Origin: Bidens hawaiensis
Lineage: Eukaryota > Streptophyta > Magnoliopsida > Asterales > Asteraceae
Assembly (NCBI GenBank): GCA_021521415.1
Contig: JAIQDT010005826.1
Location: forward strand, 62,001-126,000
Reading direction: 5' to 3'
DNA length: 64,000 nt
This document shows, in pieces, positions 33,072 to 45,186 of the stretch. The notes under the pieces were generated by a model. The model was not told the DNA's origin, ran no database searches, and saw only the letters and a list, made by a program, of their open reading frames with translations. Position 1 is the first letter of the stretch. Every line of letters begins with the position of its first letter. The position numbers and the translations under genes were made by a program.

Positions 33072-33591
33072 CATAGCCTAAATTACCTGATACGCAAGCT
33101 CTTTTTTGAGACCTGCTGTCTCAATAACTTGAAAATCCGAGAAAGGAATATCGTGACAACGAGCAACGGCTTCAAGATACGTGAAAGTCTTCATCTACTT
33201 GCCCTCACAGGAGTTGCAAAGTCGGTGGCAGCATGGGGTCGATAGCTTGATATTTCCACAAGAGGATAACTAGCTTGACCTACCTAAAACCAATGGACAG
33301 GCCAAGGTGATGACCATGAGCAATGGTGCTTGTTCAAACTTCACAAAGGGACAAATTATGCAAGAGATAAGAGACGACATGAGGAATACCTTGTTCAAAC
33401 ATCAAACGTTTTTATTAAGGAGCTCTATAACCTGGGATTGGAGATCAGCAATGGTAACATCAGTAGCAAGCTTCTCATCAACAAGCTTATGCTTCTCACT
33501 CTCCAGCTTCTGACGATAAGCAACTAGCTTCTTCTTCTCCTCAACAAGAGAGTTTCTCTCTTGATCGACCTTCTGGCGCTGCTCATTAAGG
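33072..33591 (-). pseudogene. Tat antisense aORF, coiled-coil middle part
   Basis: The reverse strand encodes a charged coiled coil (NEQRQKVDQERNSLVEEKKK, KLESEKHKLVDEKL, TIADLQSQVIELL). It continues in frame from the reverse-strand text at 36100 when the solo LTR at 33592-36094 and one TAAGG are removed, and continues to the left at 4050 when the Athila insert is removed. Further left (33300 to 33072) it becomes degenerate. Confidence 0.7.
33587..33591. repeat. Target-site duplication TAAGG, left copy
   Basis: Matches TAAGG at 36095-36099. Removing the interval between them gives one uninterrupted aORF reading frame. Confidence 0.88.
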
Positions 33592-36094
33592 TGAAACAAC
33601 TTGGGTTTTCGATTATTAAATAAATATCCAATACCCGACCCGTTTTTGTTTTCAGGTAATTTAATCAATAAAAATATTTAAATTATTTACATTTTATTTC
33701 CTTTTTCTTTATTATTATTATATCTTTAAATTACATACAATTTTCACCTTAAACCTTAGTTTTAACCCTTTTTGTATCCACACCAAAGTTCAAGGACTAT
33801 ATTACAAATCTGACTAAATAATATACATATTATTCTGGATTCAAACCCAAAAGCCGTATCCGAACCCATTTAATATCCAACCTATAACCCATGGTTTTCT
33901 TGATCCTTAATTAACGTATTACAATCAAAATTGATTTGCCAATATCATTTATATGCTTAATTCATACTACAGCTACATAGTTAATTTGGAAAACAAGATC
34001 ATTAGGATATGAATAAATAAATATTACATACTGTCTATACCTATTTGGTGTTATACCAATTAGAGACCATAATATCACAATTAATCTTGTCTGCACGTTC
34101 AAATATACCTCGCGATCTTATGCCCTAGGATTAATTTCATTATCGCTGCCAACCTATGTCATTCTTGGTCGCATTTTTTGGTCGTCTATAGTTCACTCAA
34201 TTAAGCCATCATCTGATCATCGTCTTAGGTAATTAATTCATGTAACATAGTTGTTATAATTCATATATCATTAACCCTATTGTTAATTAAACATACATTA
34301 AGCAAATTGATCAATTGTAATTCTAGGGATTATAAAACCAATTGGGTGAATTCTGCTTTTGTATAATATATATATCGTTTCATATATCAACCAACTGACA
34401 CACCAGCCCAACTGGTTGGTATGTGTGTGTGTGCTCAAATCAGTCGGCAAAGGTGCGGGTTCAAGCCACCCTGGACGCAGTTTTTGTTTTTTTATTATTT
34501 TTAAATTGTTTAAATGATTTAATTGGTTTATTAATTCATTTATAATATATATTAAATGCAAAATAACATTATGTTATTAAACCGACATCTTTGAGTTTAC
34601 TTTTCTTGTCAATTAATCCTGTTACAAGCATTCATTTACGTGTATATTTATAATAAACCAACATTATTTTATTAAAACCCAACACCATTATTAATGGTTC
34701 TCGTCGTTGAACGTTTTTTACAAACTTCTTATATTTATTATATATGTACATATATGTATATGTATATGTATGTATATACATATATATGTATTATTTTTAA
34801 ACAAAAGTGTGATACACGTGTTAAACGTATCAATTATGTTTATATCGTTAGATTTTCGTTAAAGATTCAAAATTAACTATTTGTTTATGTCTAATTACAT
34901 GTTATTATTTATTTTGAAAAGATTATTTATTTACTTATATTATATTTATTTAATACAATGCATTAGTTACGTATTACTATCGTTATAATTATTTATTTAT
35001 ATATATATATTCATATTATTATAATTATATCTCATATTTATTTATTTAAATTAATTATTTATAAATTCGATTATATGTTTCTTTTATCTAGTATAAAAGG
35101 TGATTTTATAAATAACAAAATTAATGATTTTTATAAAGAAATGATAAACAATAATAATGGTTTTACAATAGTGATAATATTAGAAATCAATCGATCAATC
35201 AATAACATTCTAATCATAAACATAATTCCAAATCACATCGAAACCCTAATTCTGTTGTGCATGTTACAAAATTTGCAATTAATTTATATTATCATTATTA
35301 ACTAGGAGTCCTTGACGATATATCCCGAAGGGTTTAACATTCTCGCATCATCCTTTGACTTTTGTTCATCTAATCAGGTGAGTAATCACTCCCCTTATTT
35401 TACTTGTTTTCAAATGTTTTGGGGACTTATGCATACCAATTATCATATTAGACATTATATTATATTCTCAAATGCAAACTGTTAATATTTGTGTTGTGTA
35501 TCGGTTGAATGACTACTTGCTACTTGTTGATTGTTTATGTGTTTATTTATCATATTCGGAGAATTCCATCATTATAATCACATCATGTCGTAGTGGCTGG
35601 CGTCCGATCGCATAATGATCGTTTCACCGACAACTCAATTAATCTATCATGGTAACCAATGCCTGATTCGTATGGCAATGGTTGAACCCACACATCATTA
35701 TTGTTTGCAATATTACATGCCATGGTTTGATTGTTTATACTCATAAATAACAGTTTTCGATTTTCTTATCCATATTATTGTTAGTGTCAAAACTGGTGAT
35801 TTTCTCACTCAACCTCGTGTTGACAAACCTATTCTATTTTGTACGCATTTGCAGGTTATCTGGTTGGATTGTTTATCAAGACGAAGATCAACTGGAGATG
35901 ACTTTTAGGATATAAAACTTATTCAAGAGTTATTTGATCTTGTTTTGTAATTTCTTTATACTTGATGTACTTAAATGTTATTTGTTATTAAATAAATTAA
36001 TTATAGTAAGTCACTTTACAATTGCATGATAGTACCTTGTGAGCTGTGAACAATTAAATTCGAGTCCCGGAATTTCTTTGGTTGGGGTGCGACA
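33592..36094 (-). mobile_element. Solo LTR, reverse orientation, in the Tat aORF
   Basis: 2503 bp with TG...CA ends. On the reverse strand it begins TGTCGCACCCCAACC, a start typical of long Tekay-type LTRs, and ends GTTGTTTCA. It is flanked by TAAGG on both sides, with no primer site, polypurine tract or coding region inside, so it is what remains after LTR-LTR recombination. AT-rich. A TATATG-rich stretch lies at about 34735-34790. Small open frames inside are unsupported. Confidence 0.8.
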
Positions 36095-36099
36095 TAAGG
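36095..36099. repeat. Target-site duplication TAAGG, right copy
   Basis: Pairs with 33587-33591. Confidence 0.88.
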
Positions 36100-37789
36100 T
36101 CCTTGGCATAAGCTTCCACCTTGCTCCGCTCATCCTCGACAAAAGTTTTAGCAAAAACAAGCTCATAAACCAAGCTTTGCTCATGAGCAGTCAATGTCAC
36201 AACCTTCTCATTTGTCGCAACCAAGGCACTCTTTAGCTTTGCTTTCTCCCGAAGCATAACTCCACCGTCCCATACCATCTGGAACAAGGTCAACCAAGCA
36301 ATCCAAGTATTGAAAAATCATGCCCATAACCTCACCATCACTTAAACCATCAACAATCACCTTCACAGTCAGGGGAATACAATGAAGAAGAAGGTCCCGA
36401 CAAATGGACGGCCTCTTCAACGTATAACAGTTACGTACCCTCAAGATGGAATAAAAACAGAGGTTGATTCTTGAGAAGAAACACCTTCTGATTGACCAGC
36501 AACACATTTTCCTTTACTTTCTGTATCACAACAACCACAGCATTAGAAGGCTTAACACAAGCAGATTCTTTGTTCCCCTCCACCTTCTTATCATCAGTTG
36601 CAGGAGTAGGCATCTTAGCATTGGTCTTAGAGACTTTCTTAGACACAGTAGACGAAGTATCCTTTGCAACAGAAAGCTTGGAAGGTACCTTCAATGGTGA
36701 AGGAGAAGGGCTTCTTGAAAGCCTCTCTGCAACAACAGGAGGAAGGCGGTGATTGAAGCAACAAGACCAGCATCCTCATCCAAATTAATGGGATCAGTAC
36801 AGTGGAGCTACGAGCAGAAGTTCCCTTAAATCTCTTGCTACTCTGAGCAGGGGTAGGTGCAACCTTCCTAATGGTACCTTTGGGAGGAAGGCCAGAAGAG
36901 GTGGAGGTATGAACATGATCACTGGACTGACGAAACTCCTTAGTATTCTCAACAATATTGGGATGAACAGGGGTAACCTCAGAAGACACAAAAGTAGCAG
37001 TAGAAAATTCTTCAAGTGAAAGAAACTCCAAAGCACTAACCTCTGCAATAGGGAAGGTGAAGGTTAAACCTAAACAGTGAAAGAAGCTTAAAAATAAACA
37101 TGTAACATACCTTATCATCCACAAAGATCTTGGATTCAATGTAAGGACTAGGCCACTAAGTACTAAGGCCTAGAAAGACCAAAAACTCATCCGGGAAATT
37201 TCAAAGCTTGCAACACACCATTCGAAGGCTCTTGAGGAAGGTAGCATCAAACTCCTCAGCTTTTGGTTCTGGGTCATTCAAAGTAAGCTCATGTTTCCTC
37301 CACACCGAAGAAAAAGGCACAATAGAATGCGAAACAATAAAGAACTTGAACTTCCAAGAAGAAGTCAACCCGACCGTACTTGAAATTAACCCAGGCTCAC
37401 ATCGTCTTCTCCATAGTAAACTAATTTCCATTCTTTGCAAGATGAAAGAACCTTCGATACATAGACAATGAAGGTTCATAACCTAAGGCACGACAAACGA
37501 TTTCGAAATGCAAAACTCTTGCAACTCCAACAGGAGCCAGTTGTCCAAGACAAACACCATGATACTCCAAAACACGAAGAAAGAACTTCGAAAAAGGGTA
37601 TCGAAGGTTTGATTTATCAAAGTATCGAGTGTAAAGAATGACTTTACCTTTGATGGATCGAAACGAGAGTGGAAGATTAGGAAATGCAGGCTTTAATTCA
37701 GCCCCAATTCCGTATTCCAAGCAAAATCGATCATGTTTTGCATGGGTAAATTTTGAAAATTGGGTAGCCATGTCACCCTTAGAACTCAT
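36100..37789 (-). pseudogene. Tat antisense aORF, N-terminal part (putative gypsy-type transposon domain)
   Basis: The reverse-strand ATG at 37789 starts MSSKGDMATQFSKF. The first 120 residues match the plant 'putative gypsy type transposon' domain (Transposase_28 type): FCLEYGIGAELKPAFPNLPL, KGKVILYTRYFDKSNLRYPF, SKFFLRVLEYHGVCLGQLAP, VARVLHFEIVCRALGYEPSL. It then frame-shifts (about 37425) into further conserved blocks (FFIVSHSIVPFSSVWR-like), a Lys/Ser/Thr/Pro-rich middle (36640-36430) and a coiled coil (36280-36100). This ORF is transcribed opposite to pol and sits between pol and the 3' LTR, as in Retand/Grande-like Tat elements. Its role is unknown. Several frame breaks are present. Confidence 0.8.
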
Positions 37790-38105
37790 AATCAAAAAAA
37801 TAAGGAAGGAAAACGGATATCTTTGGCAAAAGAAGAATGAATTAGAGATCATCGGATGGAAAGGGATGTTACAATGGAGAAATGAGGAGTGATAAATATG
37901 GAGAGTGATTAATGGCGGTTTTATGTAACTTATAGGCAATTTTTTGAAATTCGAATCCCCAAGGATAGGGATAGGTGGAAGGTTAGGATTAACCTAGCCA
38001 CAACTGTAATAATCAGCTTTATAGTGACCTCCTAACGTATGGGTCTAATCAGTCAAACGCAACAGGTAGCAGCCATCAAACTGATAAAAGAAATAATGAC
38101 CTACA
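37790..38105. other. Region between aORF start and probable Tat 3' LTR
   Basis: Would hold the antisense promoter of the aORF (read leftwards) and the polypurine tract of the outer element. I see no clear tract or TATA box. No gene. Confidence 0.4.
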
Positions 38106-38716
38106 TGTCACTACGAAGCTTCCAGCTTCCACCCTGAAGTTTCACAAACGAAACATTAAGTTTGTTTAGCTGCCAGCTTCTAGACCACAAGTTAGGGAAA
38201 CATTTTCCAGCTTTTGGGTTTCCCCATAAAAACCCAACACAACAAAATGGGTAATGCATTGGTCTACGAAGAGACGTGCCGCTAAGCCCAAATGCATTAA
38301 ACACCCTGGGGAAATAATGAAAAAGAGTTGAGTCACAAGCATCCATCGTTACAATCTGAATACTTCTGACTGGGAGGCTAATGACATTGGTACCCTTACT
38401 CACCCACAAGCTTAACAAATAAAGAAGCAGCTTACAAGCTACGGAAGCTTAGGAATAAAATAGCATCAAGCATAAGCTACCAAATTGGGGAGCTTGACAA
38501 TATTCCTAGGTTGACCAAGAAGTTCATGCTACAGTAATGTCACAACTAACCAAAAACTGACGTCTGGCATAAAGAAAAAATAACTTTAAGACAAAATAAA
38601 AGTTAAGTGAAGGTAACACGGAAATGGCATGCATCCAGTCTACATGAGCTAAAAGAAGAGCTGGCCTTTTTCTAGTTAAGAAGCTTTAACTTCCCCCATG
38701 GAAGCTTCCGACTACC

Positions 38717-38724
38717 TATAAATA
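38717..38724 (+). promoter_or_regulatory. TATA box, outer Tat LTR
   Basis: TATAAATA preceded by CTACC, followed 50-80 bases later by a CTCATTCACTC-type pyrimidine-rich initiator region. Forward orientation agrees with the pol orientation of the outer element. Confidence 0.6.
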
Positions 38725-38794
38725 GAACATTTCATCAAAGATATCATTCATTCTCATTCACTCTATTATCTGTACGCTCTCTCTTCATAGTTAT

Positions 38795-39834
38795 TGTAAG
38801 GCCCCAATCCCGGTGCCCTACTTTGGCGTTGAATTTACTTATAAACACAATTATAAATATCAGAGTTAATTAAAACTTTTCGCGACATCAAACATATTTT
38901 ACAAAAGCGTAACTTTCTTCTTTAAAACATTAAAATTGTCATAAGATAGAAAAAAACATCATAAATTTTCTTCACTAATGCCAGTCAGCTCAGTCCATGC
39001 CATGTGTCACCCCCTCAAGCCAGCTCTTTCATCCTATTTGTCTGCGTGCATACTAAAAATCAGCTACGCTGAGTGAGTTCTAGTTAATTAGGCAACATAC
39101 AATACATTCATATATTACATACTTAATCTGCTTTAATTTCTTTCGTACATACATAAGTATATACATTCATTCTTACTTTCATACTTTCGTTCTTTCATTC
39201 TTCAATATTTTATCTTACTCTACATACATATTTATATGTTTTAAAGAGCCTTTAGTCCTACAACCTCACAGATATAATTAGGGTATGTCACCCTACTTTC
39301 ACATATATCATTAGGGTATGTCACCCACCTTCACAGATATTATTAGGGTCTGCCAGCCTCCTTTTACACATATTATTAGGGTGTGCCACCCTCTTACCAT
39401 ACAATCATACTTACTTTTCATATATTTATAAAAACATACCTTCATATTTTATATTACTTTACATACATACTTATACGTTTTAAAGAGCCTTTCGCACTAT
39501 AACCTCACATATATTATTTGGGTCTGCCACTCTTAAAGAGCCTTTCGCCCTATAACCTCACAGATATTAATAGGGTCTGCCACCCTTAAAGAGCCTTCCA
39601 TCCTATAACCTCACATATATTATTAGGGTCTGCCACCCTCCTTTAATAGATATTATTAGGGAATGTCACCCTCCTTTCACAGATATTATTAGGGTCTGCC
39701 ACCTTCTTACCATACAGTACTTTCTTTATATTTATATTTATATACTTTCATACTTACTCTTAATCTTATCTATACCATTCATATATCATACATACAACAT
39801 TCATAAAACAATCACATATCATACATACTTTTAG

Positions 39835-39867
<33 letters not shown>

Positions 39868-41531
39868 TAAACATCTACGTACATACTCTTAACCATTTCT
39901 ATATCATTCAAATATAATTCATAACATTCATATAGCATACATATACCACTTAAGATAAGTGTATTAACTAAGCACATATGAGTATGTACACATCCCCGAA
40001 AACATAACAAGGAAATGGGGCTAGAAACTCACTTGGATCCTGCTTCTTTCAGAATTGATTATAACATTTTTCTTCAGTTTGTCACGGCTAACTGTGTAAT
40101 AATTATAGATATCAATAAACTACCTCTAACTATATCATGTAATTGAATCATCATTCTAAACGCATGACAGTTCTAATTGAATGACCGTTCTAATCGAATG
40201 ACAGTTCTAATCGAATGGCAGTTATAATCTAATAACAGTTCTAATCGAATAACAATTCTAATCGAATGACAGATTCTAATCGAATGAACGTTCTAATCGA
40301 ATGACCGTTCTAATCGAATGACAGTTCTAATCGAATGAAAGATTCTAATCAAATGGCAGATTCTAATCGAATGAAATATTCTAATCGAATAGAATTCAAT
40401 TCGATTACTTTGCTCATTTGATTCGATTACTTTGCCCACTCGATTTGATTACTTTTCATTTGTTCCGATTTTATTACTATTATTTTCCATCCTTCTTTTC
40501 GACTTGTTTTGCCCATCTTGCATAATAAATAAGCCTTGGACTTTAACCATATTATTTCTTTGCACTAACTTGGTTCAAATAAAAAAGTTTTTTGGAATGA
40601 AACGGGTCAAACGTTACCCGTTTGACCCGTTTCATTCCAAAAAACTTTTTTATACTCAAGTTAACATTTTTCTCAGATAAAAGGTCCGATTTACTATCCT
40701 ACCAAGTTTCATGCAAAACCGACTTCGTTTACCCGTCCTTTTCACGAACCAAACATTATTCATTTTACCCGGAACGAACCAACTAACCCGTTTACTATCA
40801 AATTCATTAATTTATCAATAATCATGGCACGTTCTATCATCCTACCAATTTTAATTCAAATCCGTACACGAAAAGTAAACATTTTTAACAAAAACGTACC
40901 TTTGAGGTTTATGATCGCAATCACTCGAATAGACCAAAACCATATCAAACAAACTCGGAATTGAGTGATTAAATCTCCCACATAACCGTCTTGCCCCGAT
41001 ATACAAACCCATCAGCTCATCTTCGCCGGAAAACGCCGATAAAGTCGCCGGAAAAATTGAACAGCGGCCGGAAAATTTCATTTTTAGCTGTTATGGTTTT
41101 GCTGATAAAAACTGGATATTCCGACCTCTGATCGAATATCTGATCGGTGAAAATATTCATTTATATGCCATGAACACTCAGTTAAAATTTAAGACCGATC
41201 CGACGGCTAGATCTCCGGGAATTGTCGTGTCTTTGTGGGCTATTTTCTAAAAACGGTAATTGGAGAAGTATGTGTTTTTGAAGGTGTAGGCTATGGTGTA
41301 GAGATGGATGGAAATGGAAAGGATTAGGGTTTAAGGGATATTTATACTTCCTTAAGCCCATAGACCTTAGGCCCATCTTTCCTTTTTAGTCCATATTTAA
41401 TTACATCTTTAAAGCATACTTAACCTTTCATCTTTATTATTTTATTATTTTGTCTACTAACTCAAGTAAACATTTTCATCATAATTAAATAATATATTAA
41501 ATATCATTTTTAGAAATTTCGGGATGTTACA
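38795..41531 (-). mobile_element. Solo LTR, reverse orientation, TGTAACATCCCG family (copy 1)
   Basis: 2737 bp, flanked by GTTAT at 38790-38794 and 41532-41536. On the reverse strand it begins TGTAACATCCCGAAATTTC and ends GGGGCCTTACA, the same ends as 45187-47364. It holds an imperfect approximately 33-bp repeat with TATTAGGGTCTGCCACCCT (39240-39720), an approximately 17-bp repeat with GTTCTAATCGAATGACA (40165-40390), a perfect 33-35 bp hairpin (40579-40653), and a reverse TATA box near 41340. No coding region. Confidence 0.87.
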
Positions 41532-41718
41532 GTTATCAACCTATGCATCAAATTACATATTCTCACGCCAGAGGTTGATCGAATGAGACCCCCCCCCCCC
41601 CTTCGGTGAGACTAACTGATCATGTTTTTCTTTGAGTCTTTGCAGGAATAGGAAACCTCGATAGGCACATACTCTTCCTTCATAACGTCATTGTTCGCTA
41701 TATTCATTGTAGCAACAC

Positions 41719-41864
41719 ATTTCATACAAAAGAGTTAGCTTGTGAACAAATTACATTCACCAAATATAACTTTAAAACATGTTCTAATTAACTTATATTA
41801 ACCTATTTTACAGATAATTAAAAAGAATTAACCAAGACCAACTTATTTTATTTAAAAAAACTTA
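41719..41864. other. Short spacer right of the Tat element
   Basis: AT-rich, no recognisable content. It probably represents the DNA into which the outer Tat element was inserted. Confidence 0.4.
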
Positions 41865-44195
41865 TTTGATATTTATGAAATCTTAAATATATATAAACGA
41901 AACCATTAAAATCTCTCTGGTTGTTTCCTACTTTCTCTCAAGCCTACCGGATTGTTTTATTTGTAAATGAATGTTTATCATGAGTTGACCCGAATTCACG
42001 GGTATGGGTCTCACCAAACCCAAATAACTCTTAAACGGGTTATAAAATCTCATTAAATTATAAATTAATCTCACCAATTATTTGATATGAAAATCCTATA
42101 AAATAGGGATATAGTAAAAACTAATATTCGATTTTTTTAAAAAAAATATTATTTATAATTAAGAAATACTTTTATAGTAAAAAAATACGCGGGTCATGGA
42201 TCTCACCAAACCCATATAACTTTTAAACCGGGTCATTACATCTTATTTATTTGTGAAACCTTTTATTTACAAAGTCTAAATATATTATTAACTTCCATAC
42301 AATAAATAAAATTAAAATCCAAAATAATAAATAAATATTATAAACAAATAATGTAAACATCCCCTGTAATACGAAGCATAAAAGCTAGTTTATGTATAAA
42401 ACTCTGTTAAAAAATTAATGAAGGTCCTAGTTTATTTTATTTTTCGAATATTATAAAGTTATAAAGCACTAAAGCAGATGACTAGGAGTGTGCATGGGTA
42501 AAACCTTGATCGTTCGCGAACTAGAACCTTGAGGACTTTAATATCATACATGTGAGCCGGAACTTATGGACGAGTCGGTGACGGTTCTTGATAGGTTTGG
42601 CTCACGCATTTGGCAGGTAAACTCATGAAACAAATCTTTTTTAATTTACTAGATTATGTTTTTTGGCGGACCCATTGTATTACATATGTTTTTTTTTATT
42701 AACATACTAGTTTTAGAGGCCATGTAACACACGCGATGATTCAAATAATGAAGTTGCAAATAAAGCAACTAAGTATATAATGTATAGGAAAAAAATGTAT
42801 TACATCTTTGCTTGTTTCTATACTATGTGCACATAAATTGATTTTATTTATATTACAAAATGATTTTTTAAAAAATAAAGAATGAACTTAATAAAAAAAT
42901 AATAATTGAAAGAATTTTGGTTATGAACCAGTTTCGTAGAAGACTTCTCATACAATAATAGTTCTGAGTTATACCATGAAAAAGGTCTTGATAAGTTTGA
43001 GAGGGTTTCTTGACTATTCCGTAATGACAAATAAAAATAATACGTTAACACGTTCAATTTTGTGAATTTTTTGATTCACTTGAGCGTAATTTTGTATGAC
43101 ATGCTTCACATACAATATTTTGATCACCATTAAAGAAAAAATAAATGTTGACACAAATGCTTAAAATTAAACATTGATAGGCTGGAGGTGGCATGTCGGA
43201 AGTGTTCACCATCTTTTCTTAAATTTTAATAGTCGTGGGAAAAGTAGTAAATTTGCCAAATCCCGAATCTTTTCATTATTTCAAAAAAATGTCCTTGAAA
43301 ATAAATTTGAAACCCAAATCAAGTTTAAAATGCTAACTTTCATTATTTTGACATTTTCAAGGCAGGACTTTGATCCTGGAACAAATTTGACGATAAATCT
43401 ATTGCATTCTTAAACTTAAAAAAAACTCATGTTACTCATTTATGACCGGCAAAAAATTTTGAGCCAAATGTAGTTAACTTATACCAAATAATATATTTAC
43501 CAACTTTTGACTCGTGCCAATTAAATTTAAGTTCCACAAAAAACCCGAAAAAATCATTGATAAAATAACCAATAAACTAAATATAGTAAACTTCATTTTA
43601 TATGTAAGCGATTGATATATACTATCCTTATATTTTTACATATATATAGTTTACTAAATTAATCAAAAAAATAAATGGATAGATTTAAAGCATATATTTA
43701 TAACTAGCTTATATCCCTCAATTTACGGGGTTGTTTTATATTATATATTTCAAATATTTATATATTTTTTCAGATTTTAATTTTATATATTGTAAGAAAG
43801 TTAATAATATACTTAGAATTTGGTTATTAAAGGGTTTCACAAATAAATGAGATGTTATAACCCTGTTTAAAACTATCTCGATTTGATGAGACCCATGACC
43901 CACTAATTTTTTTTATTATAAAGTTTTTTTAATTATAAATAATATATTTTTAAAAAAAATATGATTAGCATATCCCTATTTTATAAGATTTCATATAAAA
44001 TACTTTGTGAGATTAACTTTTGATTTAATGAGAGATCTTAAAACCCGTTTAAAGGCTATCTGGGTTTGGTGAGACCCATACCTGTGAATTCGGGTCAAAT
44101 GCATAAGAAGTCTTCATTTACAAATAAATCAATCTGGTGGCTTGAGATAAATTAGGGAGGTTTCGTTTATATATATTTAGGATTTATAAGTTAAT
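41865..44195. mobile_element. DNA element with about 500-bp terminal inverted repeats
   Basis: The left arm (about 41870-42395) is the imperfect reverse complement of the right arm (about 43695-44190). Shared text includes TAAATATATATAAACGAAAC at the outer ends, TGACCCGAATTCAC, GGTATGGGTCTCACCAAACC, ATCCTATAAAATAGGGATAT and GCTAGTT near the inner ends. The central 1.3 kb (42396-43694) has only short open frames (for example 43174-43413) and no transposase I recognise. Long arms with a non-coding middle suggest a non-autonomous foldback or Mutator-like element, but I could not define a target duplication. Confidence 0.7.
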
Positions 44196-44211
44196 ATAAA
44201 AATTTATAGAA

Positions 44212-44251
<40 letters not shown>

Positions 44252-44799
44252 TCAACAAATAAATGGATTGATTTTTTTTTAAAAAAAATGAATCGACTAT
44301 TAAACATATATTTATAATTTAATGATTAAAATTTTTTTTAGTAAAATGAAAGCATATTCGAGTTATTTTTTTATTATTTATAATTTTCAACAATATCATA
44401 GTAAAATATGCTAATGATAACATTTGAAATTATATTTTTGTCAATGTTTAACAAACACGGGTTGTTCATTTTTGAATTTCACCAAGTATGCTTTGGATTA
44501 ATTCTAACAACATATAGTAGTATAATATGCAGATATTCATTTTTATAAAAATGTATGGATAAAATATAAAAGAGTTTAAAGAAAACTGAATAATTTCATG
44601 TTCTGGATATAATATAAATGTAGTGTAAAAAGAAAGTGAATAATTACTGATCTATGATAGGGTTATTAGTTTAGGAAGGAAAAGAGTTGTGAGATTTAAC
44701 CACGAACCAACACGTGTTTACAATTATTTTCTTTTATTAGAATAGGTAGATGTCATGTAAAATAAACTTATTTATAAATCTTAGACACAATTACGCAGT
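44196..44799. other. AT-rich spacer with AAT microsatellite
   Basis: Contains an AAT/TAA trinucleotide run of about 14 units (about 44207-44249). No gene on either strand. Confidence 0.5.
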
Positions 44800-45186
44800 T
44801 AGTCCCTAACGTTTACTGAAAATAACGTGATTGGGTAATAAAGATAAAACGTTACATGTGCGAGTATTCAACTTTTTTAAATTTATAACAATTTTAGGTA
44901 CTAACTCTAACTTCTATTTAATGTTAACAGAAAATGGAGGGTAGTTGTGTCATTATGCTAAAAATAGAATGTGTATACATATTTTTTACGCTTATATATT
45001 ACTTGTTAGATGAAAAAATGTTACATTAAATGCTTAAAATAATAGAAGATTATGAAAACAAGTTTACACCGTCATGTTAATGTCTTTTCCGACAATCGAA
45101 TTAGGGAGATCGAGTTGATAATTGATCTATTTTTAAGTGTGTGTATATATATATACACAGAGCAAGGTTATAATAAGAAGTAGATT

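Larger units (their letters stand above)
38106..41718 (+). repeat. Probable 3' LTR of the outer Tat element, split by a solo LTR
   Basis: Segments 38106-38794 and 41537-41718 join when the insertion at 38795-41531 and one GTTAT are removed, giving about 870 bp. It shows repeated AAGCTTCC/GAAGCTT words, a good TATA box, CCTATAAATAGAAC (about 38714), and after it a C/T-rich transcribed-like stretch. Ends TGTCAC and GCAACA are my best guess since no 5' partner is in the window. A 14-C run lies near 41588. Confidence 0.5.

Noticed and set aside
41585..41605. C homopolymer near the Tat LTR end
   Set aside because: A 14-base homopolymer is likely variable or a sequencing-length artefact; no structure around it.
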